Positions 29,041 through 37,851 of a DNA stretch of 38,582 nt are shown in pieces. The DNA comes from an uncultured Clostridia bacterium (GTDB taxonomy: Bacteria; Bacillota; Clostridia; Oscillospirales; Oscillospiraceae), in assembly GCA_947165825.1 (NCBI GenBank), contig CAMVBX010000005.1, positions 1-38,582 on the forward strand, written 5' to 3'. Made by a program: the position numbers and the translations under genes. Each line of letters begins with the position of its first letter. Position 1 is the stretch's first letter. A model generated the notes under the pieces. The model had not been told where the DNA came from. It saw only the letters and a list, made by a program, of their open reading frames with translations, and made no database searches.

Positions 29041-29957
29041 GACATCTGATCAACATTCTGGACCTGACGGTGCCGGAGATCGACGCCCTCATCCGCCGGG
29101 CGGACGACATCATGGCCCGTCCCGAGGATTATTGGGACGCCTGCGCCCATAAGATTCTGGCCACCCTGTTCTTCGAGCCCTCCACCCGTACCCGGCTGAG
29201 CTTCGAGTCCGCCATGCTCAGTCTGGGGGGACAGGTGCTTGGCTTCTCCGAAGCCGCCTCCAGCTCCGCCGCCAAGGGGGAGAGCGTGGCGGATACCCTG
29301 GCCGTGGTGAGCGGCTACGCGGACATCATCGCCATGCGCCATCCCAAGGAGGGCGCGCCCATCGTGGGGGCTTCCCACTCCCTGGTCCCGGTGATCAACG
29401 CCGGGGACGGGGGCCACTACCACCCCACCCAGACCCTCACGGACCTGCTCACCATCCACCATGTGAAGGGCTCCTTCAACGGCCTCACCATCGGCCTCTG
29501 CGGGGACCTGAAATTCGGGCGCACGGTCCACTCCCTCATCGGGGCCATGTCCCGGTACGAGAATATCCGCTTCGTGCTGGTGAGCCCGGAGGAGCTGAAG
29601 CTCCCCAGCTTCGTGAAGCAGGAGTACATCAAGGACCGGGGCATCGAATATATCCAGTCCCAGGACCTGGAGAGCGTGCTGGGGGATCTGGATATCCTGT
29701 ACATGACCCGGGTCCAGCGGGAGCGGTTCTTCAGCGAGGAGGAATACCTGCGTCTCCGGGACAGCTATATCCTTACCCCGGAAAAGCTGAAGCTGGCCCG
29801 GCCGGATCTGGCCATCCTCCATCCCCTTCCCCGGGTGAACGAGATCTCCACCGAGGTGGACCGGGATCCCCGGGCGGTATATTTCCGGCAGGCCCATTAC
29901 GGGAAGTTCATCCGCATGGCCCTGATTCTCATGCTGTTGGAGGAGGCGGCGAAATGA
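29037..29957 (+). CDS. pyrB: aspartate carbamoyltransferase catalytic subunit
   Basis: [38 protein letters not shown]. Confidence 0.97.
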   Translation: MRHLINILDLTVPEIDALIRRADDIMARPEDYWDACAHKILATLFFEPSTRTRLSFESAMLSLGGQVLGFSEAASSSAAKGESVADTLAVVSGYADIIAMRHPKEGAPIVGASHSLVPVINAGDGGHYHPTQTLTDLLTIHHVKGSFNGLTIGLCGDLKFGRTVHSLIGAMSRYENIRFVLVSPEELKLPSFVKQEYIKDRGIEYIQSQDLESVLGDLDILYMTRVQRERFFSEEEYLRLRDSYILTPEKLKLARPDLAILHPLPRVNEISTEVDRDPRAVYFRQAHYGKFIRMALILMLLEEAAK

Positions 29958-30373
29958 CCATTGACAGCATCCATAACGGCTACGTGATCGACCATATCCC
30001 CGCGGGGAGCGCCATGGCCCTGTATACCCACCTGGGGCTGGAGAAGCTGGGCTGCCCCGTGGCCATGATCATGAACGCCCAAAGCAAGCGCATGGGAAAG
30101 AAGGACATCATCAAGATCGACGGGGACCTGGACCTGAGCCTGGACGTGGTGGGCTACCTGGCCCCGGGGGCCACGGTGAACGTCATCCGGGACGGAACGC
30201 TCCTGGAGAAGCGCACCCTGGACCTGCCGGAGCAGCTCACGGGGGTCATTCGCTGCCGGAACCCCCGGTGCATCACCTCCACGGAGCGGGATCTTCCCGC
30301 GGCGTTCCGGCTCACGGACCGGGAAAAGCGGGTCTACCGCTGCGTCTACTGCGAAGCAAAGTACGAAAAGTGA
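29954..30373 (+). CDS. pyrI: aspartate carbamoyltransferase regulatory subunit
   Basis: [13 protein letters not shown]-terminal Zn cysteines CRNPRCIT...CVYCE. Confidence 0.95.
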   Translation: MTIDSIHNGYVIDHIPAGSAMALYTHLGLEKLGCPVAMIMNAQSKRMGKKDIIKIDGDLDLSLDVVGYLAPGATVNVIRDGTLLEKRTLDLPEQLTGVIRCRNPRCITSTERDLPAAFRLTDREKRVYRCVYCEAKYEK

Positions 30374-30386
30374 CCGGCCCGTTTCG

Positions 30387-30415
30387 TTGACAAGTCCGTT
30401 TCCGGGCCGTATACT
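30387..30415 (+). promoter_or_regulatory. sigma-A promoter downstream of pyrI for the small ORF
   Basis: TTGACA, 17-nt spacer, TATACT; flanked/overlapped by inverted repeat CGGCCCG (30375-30381) / CGGGCCG (30403-30409). Confidence 0.75.
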
Positions 30416-30448
30416 GGACCCGGAATCAACAAGAAGGAGGAAACGATC

Positions 30449-30709
30449 ATGGATTTTGATATCAAGGGAAAGATCGAAGAGCTGGTTAAGAAGATCAGCG
30501 GGGACAAGAGCCTGCTGGAGAAGTTTACCAAGGATCCCATCGGCGCGATCAAGGGTTTGCTGGGGGGCGTCGGCCTGCCTGCGGACCTGCCCACGGATCA
30601 GCTGGAGGGGCTGGTCTCCGGCGTGCAGGCCAAGCTGAACCTGGATGAGGCCGGCGGCGTCGGCGGCATCATCGGCAAGCTGGGCGGTCTTTTCGGGGGC
30701 AAGAAGTAA
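30449..30709 (+). CDS. small protein with Gly-rich C-terminus, unknown function
   Basis: 86 aa; AAGGAGG ribosome-binding site; strong upstream promoter. Confidence 0.8.
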   Translation: MDFDIKGKIEELVKKISGDKSLLEKFTKDPIGAIKGLLGGVGLPADLPTDQLEGLVSGVQAKLNLDEAGGVGGIIGKLGGLFGGKK

Positions 30710-30728
30710 GTTTTTCCCCCACATGGGT

Positions 30729-30764
30729 ATACTCCTCCCATGGGAATCGGGGGAGGAGTATTTG
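30729..30764 (+). terminator. hairpin 1 (arms 1:2)
   Basis: ATACTCCTCCC (30729-30739) / GGGAGGAGTAT (30751-30761). Confidence 0.6.
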
Positions 30765-30784
30765 CGCGCCATATCTGCGATCTG

Positions 30785-30821
30785 CCCTCCTCCCTTCCGA
30801 ACAAGGGGAGGAGGGTTTTTT
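30785..30821 (+). promoter_or_regulatory. hairpin 2 (arms 3:4) with T6; 3' arm is also the Shine-Dalgarno of the next ORF
   Basis: CCCTCCTCCC (30785-30794) / GGGGAGGAGGG (30805-30815), T6 30816-30821, ATG 30822. Confidence 0.65.
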
Positions 30822-30959
30822 ATGCTCATGTTTCTGATCGGTCTGCTGGCAGGCGGGACCCTCGGCGCGCTGGCCATGTGCCTGTGCATAGCCGCGGGAA
30901 GCGCGGACCGGGCGGAGGAGCTCCGCAGCCCGGGAGAAGGAAACGAAACCGGGAAATGA
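30822..30959 (+). CDS. DUF3789-like small membrane protein
   Basis: MLMFLIGLLAGGTLGALAMCLCIAAGSADRAEEL; single TM. Confidence 0.7.
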   Translation: MLMFLIGLLAGGTLGALAMCLCIAAGSADRAEELRSPGEGNETGK

Positions 30960-31017
30960 GGATGGCTCGTATCTCCCGTCCCCGGGGCAGGCAGGTTGCT
31001 GCCGCCGGGCACGGAAC

Positions 31018-31050
31018 GAAAAAAATGCCCCGAAGCATTTGCTTCGGGGT
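31018..31050 (-). terminator. intrinsic terminator of the SLH gene
   Basis: CCCCGAAGC ATTT GCTTCGGGG; minus strand continues CATTTTTTTCG. Confidence 0.8.
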
Positions 31051-31071
31051 GAAGTATGCGGTGCGGCAGGT

Positions 31072-32193
31072 TCAAAGCGACTCCCGGGCGACGGTCTGGG
31101 TACCGGTCGGTACGTCGATCACCACGGTATAGACCCCTGCCTCCGCCAGCAGGACCCGCTCCGCGGGTTCCCCTTCTCTCCAAACGGTATCGTATTCATC
31201 CTCTTCCACCGTCACGGTATAGGTGAAGACCGTCCCGTCCTCGGAGAAGCCTGCGGTATCAAAGGGAAAACCGTAGCTGTGGCTGGGCACCCCCGCCTCC
31301 AGGCTGCGGATGCCTCCGTCCGTATAGGCAAGGAAATAGGCCGTATCCCCCAGCACCGTCCCCTGGTCCCGCCGGATAAAGACGGCAAGGGGGCCGTCCC
31401 AGCGCGTGATACCGTCCGCGGGCTGAATGGCGGAAATGACCTCCTTCTGGGTGAACAGGTGGGGGGCGCTGCCCTTCAGAAAGCTCACGGGCAGCTCCTC
31501 GCTGAGGCGCAGGAAGCAGACGGCGCACTGCTCCACGGTGAGATCCCCCAGGGGATCGAAGCGGTTCTTCCCCACGCCTTGGAGCACGCCCCGGCCATGG
31601 AGGAAGCGGACGGCTTCCGCCGCCCAGGGGGCGATGGTCTCCCCATCGGCAAATCCCCGGACCTCCCGCCCCGCAGTCACCTCTCCGCCGCAGGCGGCAT
31701 AGGCCCGGCAGAGCATGACGGCAGCCTCCTGCCGGGTGATGCGGGCGTTGGGATCGAAGATCCCGCCGCCCCGGCCTTCCGTGATGCCCAGGGTGTATGC
31801 CGCGATGACCTCCGGGCTGTCCTCATCGGAGAAGGGGCTCACCGGGAAATGCCCGCTCCGGTCCTTCTCGGCCAGGAGCCGGTTCACCGCCATCTGAAAG
31901 GCCTCCCGGTCGCTGTGATTCATGGCGGCGGCATAGCTCAGGGCAAAACGCAGAAACTGGGCCCGGGTGATGGGCCGGGTCCAGTCCGTCACCGGCTCCG
32001 TCCGGGCGGCATCATCCGCCGGGAGCGTTCCCACATCCAGAAGGCCGAAGTCCTCCGCCCGACGAAGCTCCTCCTCCGCCCAGGGGGATACGGTCCGCTC
32101 CGCCCCATCCGTGAGGGCCAGGGCCGGGAGCAGCCCCAGCAAAGCGAACAGACACACGCAAAGCGCAATACTGACGATCCTTTTCAACTTCAT
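31072..32193 (-). CDS. secreted S-layer homology (SLH) domain protein
   Basis: signal peptide MKLKRIVSIALCVCLFALLGLLPALAL; SLH-like repeats (ITRAQFLRFALSYA, ARITRQEAAVMLCRAYAACGG, LTVEQCAVCFLRLSEEL). Confidence 0.85.
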   Translation of the reverse strand: MKLKRIVSIALCVCLFALLGLLPALALTDGAERTVSPWAEEELRRAEDFGLLDVGTLPADDAARTEPVTDWTRPITRAQFLRFALSYAAAMNHSDREAFQMAVNRLLAEKDRSGHFPVSPFSDEDSPEVIAAYTLGITEGRGGGIFDPNARITRQEAAVMLCRAYAACGGEVTAGREVRGFADGETIAPWAAEAVRFLHGRGVLQGVGKNRFDPLGDLTVEQCAVCFLRLSEELPVSFLKGSAPHLFTQKEVISAIQPADGITRWDGPLAVFIRRDQGTVLGDTAYFLAYTDGGIRSLEAGVPSHSYGFPFDTAGFSEDGTVFTYTVTVEEDEYDTVWREGEPAERVLLAEAGVYTVVIDVPTGTQTVARESL

Positions 32194-32396
32194 CCGGCTC
32201 CTTTCCTTTCCATCGTATACCATATTCAGAGAATACTACAGCTGTGTTGATTCGTCAAGCGTGCTCGGCGGGAATGCCGCTGACCTTTCCCGGGAAATGG
32301 ACCGGCGCCGGACGGGCGGGTTGATCTGCGGCCCTTTTCCGGGGAAGAGACATATGCTATACTGGAGGAGACCCCTGAGGAAAGGAGCGGAAACCG

Positions 32397-32813
32397 ATGG
32401 ATCTGCAGAAGGAGCTGCGGGAGGCCATCACCGCGGCGGATCGGGCCCTGGAGGGCCTGGAGCGGGCGAAAGCCAACCTGAACAGCGCCAGGAACTGGGG
32501 CATCTGGGATATGCTGGGAGGCGGCATCATCAGCGGCATGCTCAAACGGAGCAAAATGCGGGATGCCGATGAAGACATGGAGTACGCCCGGCAGGAGCTG
32601 GTGCGCTTTCGCCGGGAGCTGGAGGACGTGGATCAGCTGATCGACCCCGGCATAGCGAACTTTGACTTCATCGCCTTCGGGGACCTGTTCCTGGACGGCT
32701 TTCTCTTTGACCTTCTGGCCCAGGGGAAGATCAGCGAAGCCAGGGAGAAGGTGGACCGGGCCATCGCTGAGGTCCGCCGCATCCGGCAGCGGCTGACGGA
32801 AAAGCTGGAATGA
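32397..32813 (+). CDS. hypothetical helical/coiled-coil protein
   Basis: ORF with AAAGGAGCGG upstream; heptad-rich ends. Confidence 0.7.
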   Translation: MDLQKELREAITAADRALEGLERAKANLNSARNWGIWDMLGGGIISGMLKRSKMRDADEDMEYARQELVRFRRELEDVDQLIDPGIANFDFIAFGDLFLDGFLFDLLAQGKISEAREKVDRAIAEVRRIRQRLTEKLE

Positions 32814-33319
32814 AGGGATCCGCCGTGCCGTATTGCATCAAGCCCATGGAGACGGAGGCGGAGATCGCGGGGAAAGCTTTCGTCCACTATACCGCCTGGC
32901 TGGAGACCTATCCGGGCCTCATGCCCCGGGAGTACCTGGAGCGGCGGAGTCTGGAGAAATGCGAGGCCCTCACCCGGGCCTTCCCGGAAAACACCCTGGT
33001 CGCTCTGGCGGGCGGAAGGGTCGTTGGCTTCCTGGGGTATTGCCCGGAGGCCCGGGACTTCGTCACCCTTCATCCGGCCTCGGAGATCATCGGCCTGTAC
33101 GTCCTGGGAGCGCAGCAGGGAAAGGGCGTGGGCGCAGCCCTCCTGGACCGGGCGCTGGAGCTGCTTCCGGAAAAACGGGTCGCCCTGTTCGTCCTCAGGG
33201 GGAACGAGAACGCCATCGGCTTCTACCTGCACAAGGGCTTCCGCTTCACCGGAGCGTCCCTCACCCAGACCGTCCCCGGCGGGGAGCTGACGGAGCTGGA
33301 AATGGTGCTGGATCGGTGA
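32810..33319 (+). CDS. GNAT family N-acetyltransferase
   Basis: EIIGLYVLGAQQGKGVGAALLDRAL acetyl-CoA motif, NENAIGFYLHKGF. Confidence 0.92.
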   Translation: MKGSAVPYCIKPMETEAEIAGKAFVHYTAWLETYPGLMPREYLERRSLEKCEALTRAFPENTLVALAGGRVVGFLGYCPEARDFVTLHPASEIIGLYVLGAQQGKGVGAALLDRALELLPEKRVALFVLRGNENAIGFYLHKGFRFTGASLTQTVPGGELTELEMVLDR

Positions 33320-33335
33320 GACCGCCCCGTTTCCC

Positions 33336-33365
33336 TTGACTTCCCCGACAGGGCTGTGCTATCTT
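33336..33365 (+). promoter_or_regulatory. putative promoter for cysE
   Basis: TTGACT, 18-nt spacer, TATCTT. Confidence 0.55.
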
Positions 33366-33401
33366 TTCCCTATTGAAATGGCATGGAAATGAGGGATTCC
33401 C

Positions 33402-34181
33402 ATGAATACCTATCTGGGACTGCAGGACGCGGTGGCGTCCTTTACGGGCCACCTGCTGGCGGCCATGTTCCCCAACTGCTTCGGGGCGGAACCCCCCGCG
33501 GGGGACTGGGAGGAAAAGGTCCGGCTGGAACGGGCCCTGGGACGCACGGAACTCCTCCGGGCCATGAGCTACGTCTCCTCCGGGCCCCGGCAGTCCGCCG
33601 CCTGGGCGGACGCTCTGGAGGAACGCCTGGCGTACATCGAGGAGCTGATCCGCACGGACGTGGAGGCGGCCTATCAGGGGGACCCCGCCGCCAAGAGCCG
33701 GGAGGAGGTCATTCTGGCCTACCCCGCCTTCGTGGCCATCAGCACCTATCGCTTCGCCCATGAGCTGTACGCGCTGGGGGTGCCCATCGTCCCCCGGGTC
33801 ATGACGGAGCAGGCCCACAGCGCCACGGGGATCGATATCCATCCCGGCGCCTCCATCGGCCCCTATTTCTTCATCGACCACGGCACCGGGGTGGTCATTG
33901 GCGAAACCACCACCATCGGGGAGCACGTGAAGCTGTACCAGCACGTCACCCTGGGGGCCAAGAGCTTCGCCGTGGCGGAGGACGGCAGCCTGGTGAAGGG
34001 AGGCAAGCGCCACCCGGATATCGGCAGCAACGTGGTCATCTATGCCGGGGCCACCATCCTGGGGGGCAATGTGCGCATCGGGGATGGGGCCGTCATCGGC
34101 GGCAACACCTGGGTCACCTCCTCCGTGGAGCCGGGGGAGACCGTCACCCTTTCCGGTCAGCGCCGGAAGAAAAAGGAATAG
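33402..34181 (+). CDS. cysE: serine O-acetyltransferase
   Basis: [45 protein letters not shown]. Confidence 0.9.
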   Translation: MNTYLGLQDAVASFTGHLLAAMFPNCFGAEPPAGDWEEKVRLERALGRTELLRAMSYVSSGPRQSAAWADALEERLAYIEELIRTDVEAAYQGDPAAKSREEVILAYPAFVAISTYRFAHELYALGVPIVPRVMTEQAHSATGIDIHPGASIGPYFFIDHGTGVVIGETTTIGEHVKLYQHVTLGAKSFAVAEDGSLVKGGKRHPDIGSNVVIYAGATILGGNVRIGDGAVIGGNTWVTSSVEPGETVTLSGQRRKKKE

Positions 34182-34194
34182 AAGAGAAGGCCAT

Positions 34195-34231
34195 AACCGC
34201 CGGTCGGATCCGAAGGACCTGACCGGCGGTT
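34195..34231 (+). terminator. hairpin downstream of cysE
   Basis: AACCGCCGGTC / GACCGGCGGTT perfect 11-bp stem. Confidence 0.5.
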
Positions 34232-34249
34232 CAGCGTGTCGACAAAGTC
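34231..34249. repeat. 19-bp repeat TCAGCGTGTCGACAAAGTC, copy A
   Basis: identical to 38529-38547; both abut a perfect hairpin. Confidence 0.85.
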
Positions 34250-34267
34250 TTGTCGCCCCGCTGAAGC

Positions 34268-34312
34268 AAGTTTTTCGAACAGGAAATACGGTAGAAATTG
34301 TTCGAAAAACTT
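34268..34312. repeat. 14-bp perfect inverted repeat
   Basis: AAGTTTTTCGAACA (34268-34281) / TGTTCGAAAAACTT (34299-34312). Confidence 0.9.
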
Positions 34313-34321
34313 CTGATTGAA

Positions 34322-34404
34322 CGCGAAAGACACCCCTCCTGGGTTTCTTTCGCGCTATCTTCCTTCCCGTTTTCGTTCCATTTTCGGGTTTGTCTACAGT
34401 CTGA
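34322..34404. repeat. 83-bp intergenic repeat, copy 2
   Basis: 82/83 identical to 1-83. Confidence 0.9.
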
Positions 34405-34469
34405 AATCGGTCTTTTTTCCCGGGGGAAAAGGGTATATAATGACACCGCGTGGGAAAGGAGGGAGCGGC

Positions 34470-34982
34470 TTGGAGCGTTTTTCGGAGATCCGGCGGATGA
34501 CCGCCTGCTTCACCGGCCACCGGGAGCTGGGTGAACCCCCCGGGGAGCTGGAACGGCGGGTGGACGATTCCATCCGGGACCTGTATGCCCGGGGCGTGCG
34601 CCATTTCGGCGCGGGAGGCGCCCGGGGGTTCGACGCTCTGGCCTCGGAGCGGGTGCTGGGCCTGAAGGGGGATCTGCCGGGCCTCTCCCTGACCCTGGTC
34701 CTGCCCTTTCCCGAGCAATACCGGCAGGAGGGGAACTGGTCCCGGGAGGAGCTGGCCCGGTTCGACGCGCTCCTGCTCCGGGCGGACCGGGTGGTGACCC
34801 TGGAGTCCGGCTACAGCTCCGGGGTGTATCAGCGGCGAAACCGGTATCTGGTGGACCGCTCCGCCTACTGCGTCTGCTATCTTCAGCGGATGCGCAGCGG
34901 CACCGGCGCCACCGTGCGGTACGCCCGGAGCCGGGGGTTGGAGATCCTGGACCTGGTGCCCTACGGATTCCGCCTCCCCTGA
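34470..34982 (+). CDS. SLOG-superfamily (DUF1273-like) protein
   Basis: MTACFTGHREL, GAGGARGFDALASERVL, VTLESGYSSGVYQRRNRYLVDRS; TTG start after AAAGGAGGGAG. Confidence 0.8.
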   Translation: MERFSEIRRMTACFTGHRELGEPPGELERRVDDSIRDLYARGVRHFGAGGARGFDALASERVLGLKGDLPGLSLTLVLPFPEQYRQEGNWSREELARFDALLLRADRVVTLESGYSSGVYQRRNRYLVDRSAYCVCYLQRMRSGTGATVRYARSRGLEILDLVPYGFRLP

Positions 34983-35049
34983 GCGCCCTTGCGCTCTCCC
35001 GCGTCATACGGTAAAATAGACTAAATCTGAATAGACGGAGGAAACGACC

Positions 35050-36144
35050 ATGAGGATCAAGGCGGCGGCGGCCGTGGAAAAGGGCAAGCTGGAATTCCGG
35101 GAACTGGAGCTGGGGGAGCCTCAGCTCGGCGAAGTGCTGGTGAAGGTGGTGGCCTGCGGCGTATGCCATACGGACGCCTCCACTCTGGAGCTGGTGGTCC
35201 CCTCTCCCCTGCCCATGGTTCTGGGGCATGAGGGCGTGGGCATCGTGGAGAAGATCGGGCCGGGGGTGCAGACCCTGCAGCCCGGGGATCATGTGATCCT
35301 GTCCTTCCCCTCCTGCGGCTGCTGCCCCAACTGCCGCAACGGCAGGCCCTATGCCTGCGACTCCAGCAGCCAGCTCTTTTTCAACGGCATTTACCAGAGC
35401 GGCGGCACCCGCATCAAGGATGACGAGGGCCGGGACGTGGGCTCCCTCTTCGGCCAGGGGGGCTTCGCGGACCACTGCATCGTGGCGGAGCGCAGCGCCG
35501 TGAAGGTGGACCCGGAGGTGGACCTGCGGCCCCTGTGCTCCCTGGCCTGCGGAGCCCAGACCGGCGCTGGCGCGGTGCTGAACCGCATGAAGCCCGTGCC
35601 AGGGGACAGCATCGCGGTCTTCGGCTGCGGCGCCGTGGGCATGAGCGCCATCATGGCCGCCAAGCTGGCGGGCTGCAGCGTCATCATCGGCGTGGACGCG
35701 GTACCCTCCCGGCTGGATATGGCCCTGGAGTGCGGCGCGACCCACGTGATCAACGGGAAGGAATGTCCGGATATTTCGGCGGAGATCCTGCGCATCACCG
35801 GCGGCCTGGGCACGAACTTCGCTCTGGAGTCCTCCGGGGCGGCGGTGCTGGTGAAGCCCATGCTCCTGGGCCTGGCCAAGGAAGGCCTGGCAGTGGTGGT
35901 GAGCTTCGCGGGCAGTGTGGATCTGGATATGTCCATGATCTTCGTGGGCTCCTGCCGCACCCTGGCGGGCACCGTGGAGGGGGCCGCCGAGCCCCAGTCC
36001 TTCATTCCCAGGCTGGTGCAGTTCTATAAGGAGGGCCGCTTCCCCGTGGACAAGCTTGCGGTCTACTACCCCTTCGACCAGATCCACCAGGCCTTCGAGG
36101 ACTCCCGGACCGGCAAGAGCATCAAGCCGATCCTGGTGTTTTGA
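35050..36144 (+). CDS. zinc-dependent alcohol dehydrogenase (aryl-alcohol dehydrogenase-like)
   Basis: GHEGVGIVEKIG, CGCCPNCRNGRPYAC structural Zn cysteines, FGCGAVGMSAIMAAKLAG. Confidence 0.93.
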   Translation: MRIKAAAAVEKGKLEFRELELGEPQLGEVLVKVVACGVCHTDASTLELVVPSPLPMVLGHEGVGIVEKIGPGVQTLQPGDHVILSFPSCGCCPNCRNGRPYACDSSSQLFFNGIYQSGGTRIKDDEGRDVGSLFGQGGFADHCIVAERSAVKVDPEVDLRPLCSLACGAQTGAGAVLNRMKPVPGDSIAVFGCGAVGMSAIMAAKLAGCSVIIGVDAVPSRLDMALECGATHVINGKECPDISAEILRITGGLGTNFALESSGAAVLVKPMLLGLAKEGLAVVVSFAGSVDLDMSMIFVGSCRTLAGTVEGAAEPQSFIPRLVQFYKEGRFPVDKLAVYYPFDQIHQAFEDSRTGKSIKPILVF

Positions 36145-36222
36145 GTAAGCCGGAGCGGACGGCGGACGCCGCGGAAAGACCGCTTGCCCAACCGGCGCAG
36201 ATTTGACGGAACAGAGACGATC

Positions 36223-36774
36223 ATGTTCGAAACGGACGAAACCCTATACCGCCGTTACCTGACGGAGCATAAGGAAGAAGATTTTCGGATCCTGCTGGAA
36301 CGGCACCGGGAGAGCCTGACGCTGTTCCTCTGCAGTTATGTCCGCAGCCTGGAGGACGCGGAGGAGCTGATGCTGGACGCCTACGCTGCGGCTGCGGCGG
36401 GACCGACGGTCTTCTCCGGCAGGAGCAGCTTCAAGACCTGGCTGTTCTCCATCGGGAAGAAGCTGGCCCTGATGCATCTGCGGAAAGCCCGAACGTCCGT
36501 CCCCCTTCCCCCGGCGGAGACGGACGGGGAGACGGCGGAACTGGCGCTCCTTCGGGATGAGCGTGACCGGACCCTGTACCGGGCGCTGGACCGGTTGAAC
36601 GGCGATTACCGGCAGATCCTGATCCTGCTGTATTTTGAACGGATGTCCCATGAGGAAGCGGGACGCGTCATGAGGAAGACCCGGAAACAGATTTATAACC
36701 TGGCGGAGCGGGGACGGAAAGCCCTGAAGGAAGAGCTGGAAAGGATGGGTTTTGAATATGCGCGGTACGGATGA
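36223..36774 (+). CDS. ECF-like RNA polymerase sigma factor
   Basis: LLERHRESLTLFLCSYVRSLEDAEELMLDAYAAA (region 2), LNGDYRQILILLYFERMSHEEAGRVMRKTRKQIYNLAERGRKALKEEL (region 4). Confidence 0.9.
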   Translation: MFETDETLYRRYLTEHKEEDFRILLERHRESLTLFLCSYVRSLEDAEELMLDAYAAAAAGPTVFSGRSSFKTWLFSIGKKLALMHLRKARTSVPLPPAETDGETAELALLRDERDRTLYRALDRLNGDYRQILILLYFERMSHEEAGRVMRKTRKQIYNLAERGRKALKEELERMGFEYARYG

Positions 36775-37078
36775 GCAGCTTCAGGAAATCATGCGCCGTG
36801 CGGAAGGCGTAAAGGAACGGCGGCGCAGGAATAAAGCCATCCTGACGGACGCAGTTTCTTCCGGCGTTCTTTTCGCGCTCCTGATTGCAGCCATCGCATA
36901 TGTCCCGAAGCTCCCTGCCCTGCAGACCGCAGGCACAGAGACCCGGTACGGCAGTCTTTTGCTGGCTGCGCCTTCCGTCGGATACGTGATCGTGGGTCTC
37001 CTTGCCTTTGCCCTGGGTGCCTGCGTGACCCTGCTCTGCTGTCACCTGAAGAAGAGGGAGGGGCCGGAGAGGCCATGA
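36758..37078 (+). CDS. small two-TM protein, candidate anti-sigma/partner
   Basis: basic N-terminal cytosolic segment then two hydrophobic helices; overlaps the sigma gene end. Confidence 0.75.
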   Translation: MRGTDEQLQEIMRRAEGVKERRRRNKAILTDAVSSGVLFALLIAAIAYVPKLPALQTAGTETRYGSLLLAAPSVGYVIVGLLAFALGACVTLLCCHLKKREGPERP

Positions 37079-37851
37079 CGGAATTTCTCTTCCCCCTGTT
37101 CATGGCCGTTGTCCAGCTGTCGGTGCTGATCGGCGCTGTCCGTATGCTTCACGCCGGGCGGCGGGTGCTGGTGGTCGTGTTTTTTGCCTTTGCCGTCGCC
37201 AGCTGCCTGTTCAGTACGCTTTACTGGATCGTCTATGACCTCCTGCGTCCGGGGACCCGGATGCCCTTCGCGGCAAACGAGATCTGCGAGTGGGCGCAGT
37301 TTCTCCTGTTGGCGTCGTCGCTGCGCGCAGACTTCCCGGAAAGGATCTCCCTCAGGAAGGCCCTTCTCCCCGCAGCGCTCTTTGCCGCGGCCAACACAGC
37401 GCTCTGGATCGCCTGGTCCGGCGAATGGGTGCAGGACATCCTGACGGGGCTTTCCCTGGGCTGGCTTCTGTGCGTGCTGATCTCCTGCTTCCTGGCGTCC
37501 GGCGCCCTGTCCCGGGCGGAATGGTTCGTCCTCGGCGCCGCTGCATTCCTGGTGATTGCGCTCCAGACCGCCACATTTCTCGTGCCCGCCGCGGCTTCAC
37601 AGTTCCTGAGTTTGTTCTGCTCCGTCCTTCTGCTGGCAGTCGCCGTCCTGCTCCCGCTGAAGGCGGTGTTGTCGTACCGGAAGGGCGGCAGGGCGCTGCC
37701 CTGCTTCTGCCTGTCCTATGCCTCCTTCGGCTGGTCGATCGTCGTCATGTATATGAGCGATAATGCGGTTTATTATATTGCACTCTCCTTGTCGATTCTC
37801 TGCTATCCGCTGATGCTTTGGGCAATCCGGAAGGAGGTGGCCGAGGAATGA
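37075..37851 (+). CDS. polytopic (about 7 TM) membrane protein, unknown
   Basis: ATGA overlap with upstream gene; repeated hydrophobic helices. Confidence 0.8.
   Translation: MTEFLFPLFMAVVQLSVLIGAVRMLHAGRRVLVVVFFAFAVASCLFSTLYWIVYDLLRPGTRMPFAANEICEWAQFLLLASSLRADFPERISLRKALLPAALFAAANTALWIAWSGEWVQDILTGLSLGWLLCVLISCFLASGALSRAEWFVLGAAAFLVIALQTATFLVPAAASQFLSLFCSVLLLAVAVLLPLKAVLSYRKGGRALPCFCLSYASFGWSIVVMYMSDNAVYYIALSLSILCYPLMLWAIRKEVAEE

Noticed and set aside
30785-30821. Treating hairpin 2 purely as an intrinsic terminator
   Set aside because: It sits directly on the SD/start of a plausible DUF3789-like gene, so a pure terminator reading leaves that overlap unexplained; kept as a regulatory hairpin.
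34510-36087. 525-aa minus-strand ORF opposite the SLOG and alcohol dehydrogenase genes
   Set aside because: Spans two well-supported plus-strand genes and has low-complexity composition.
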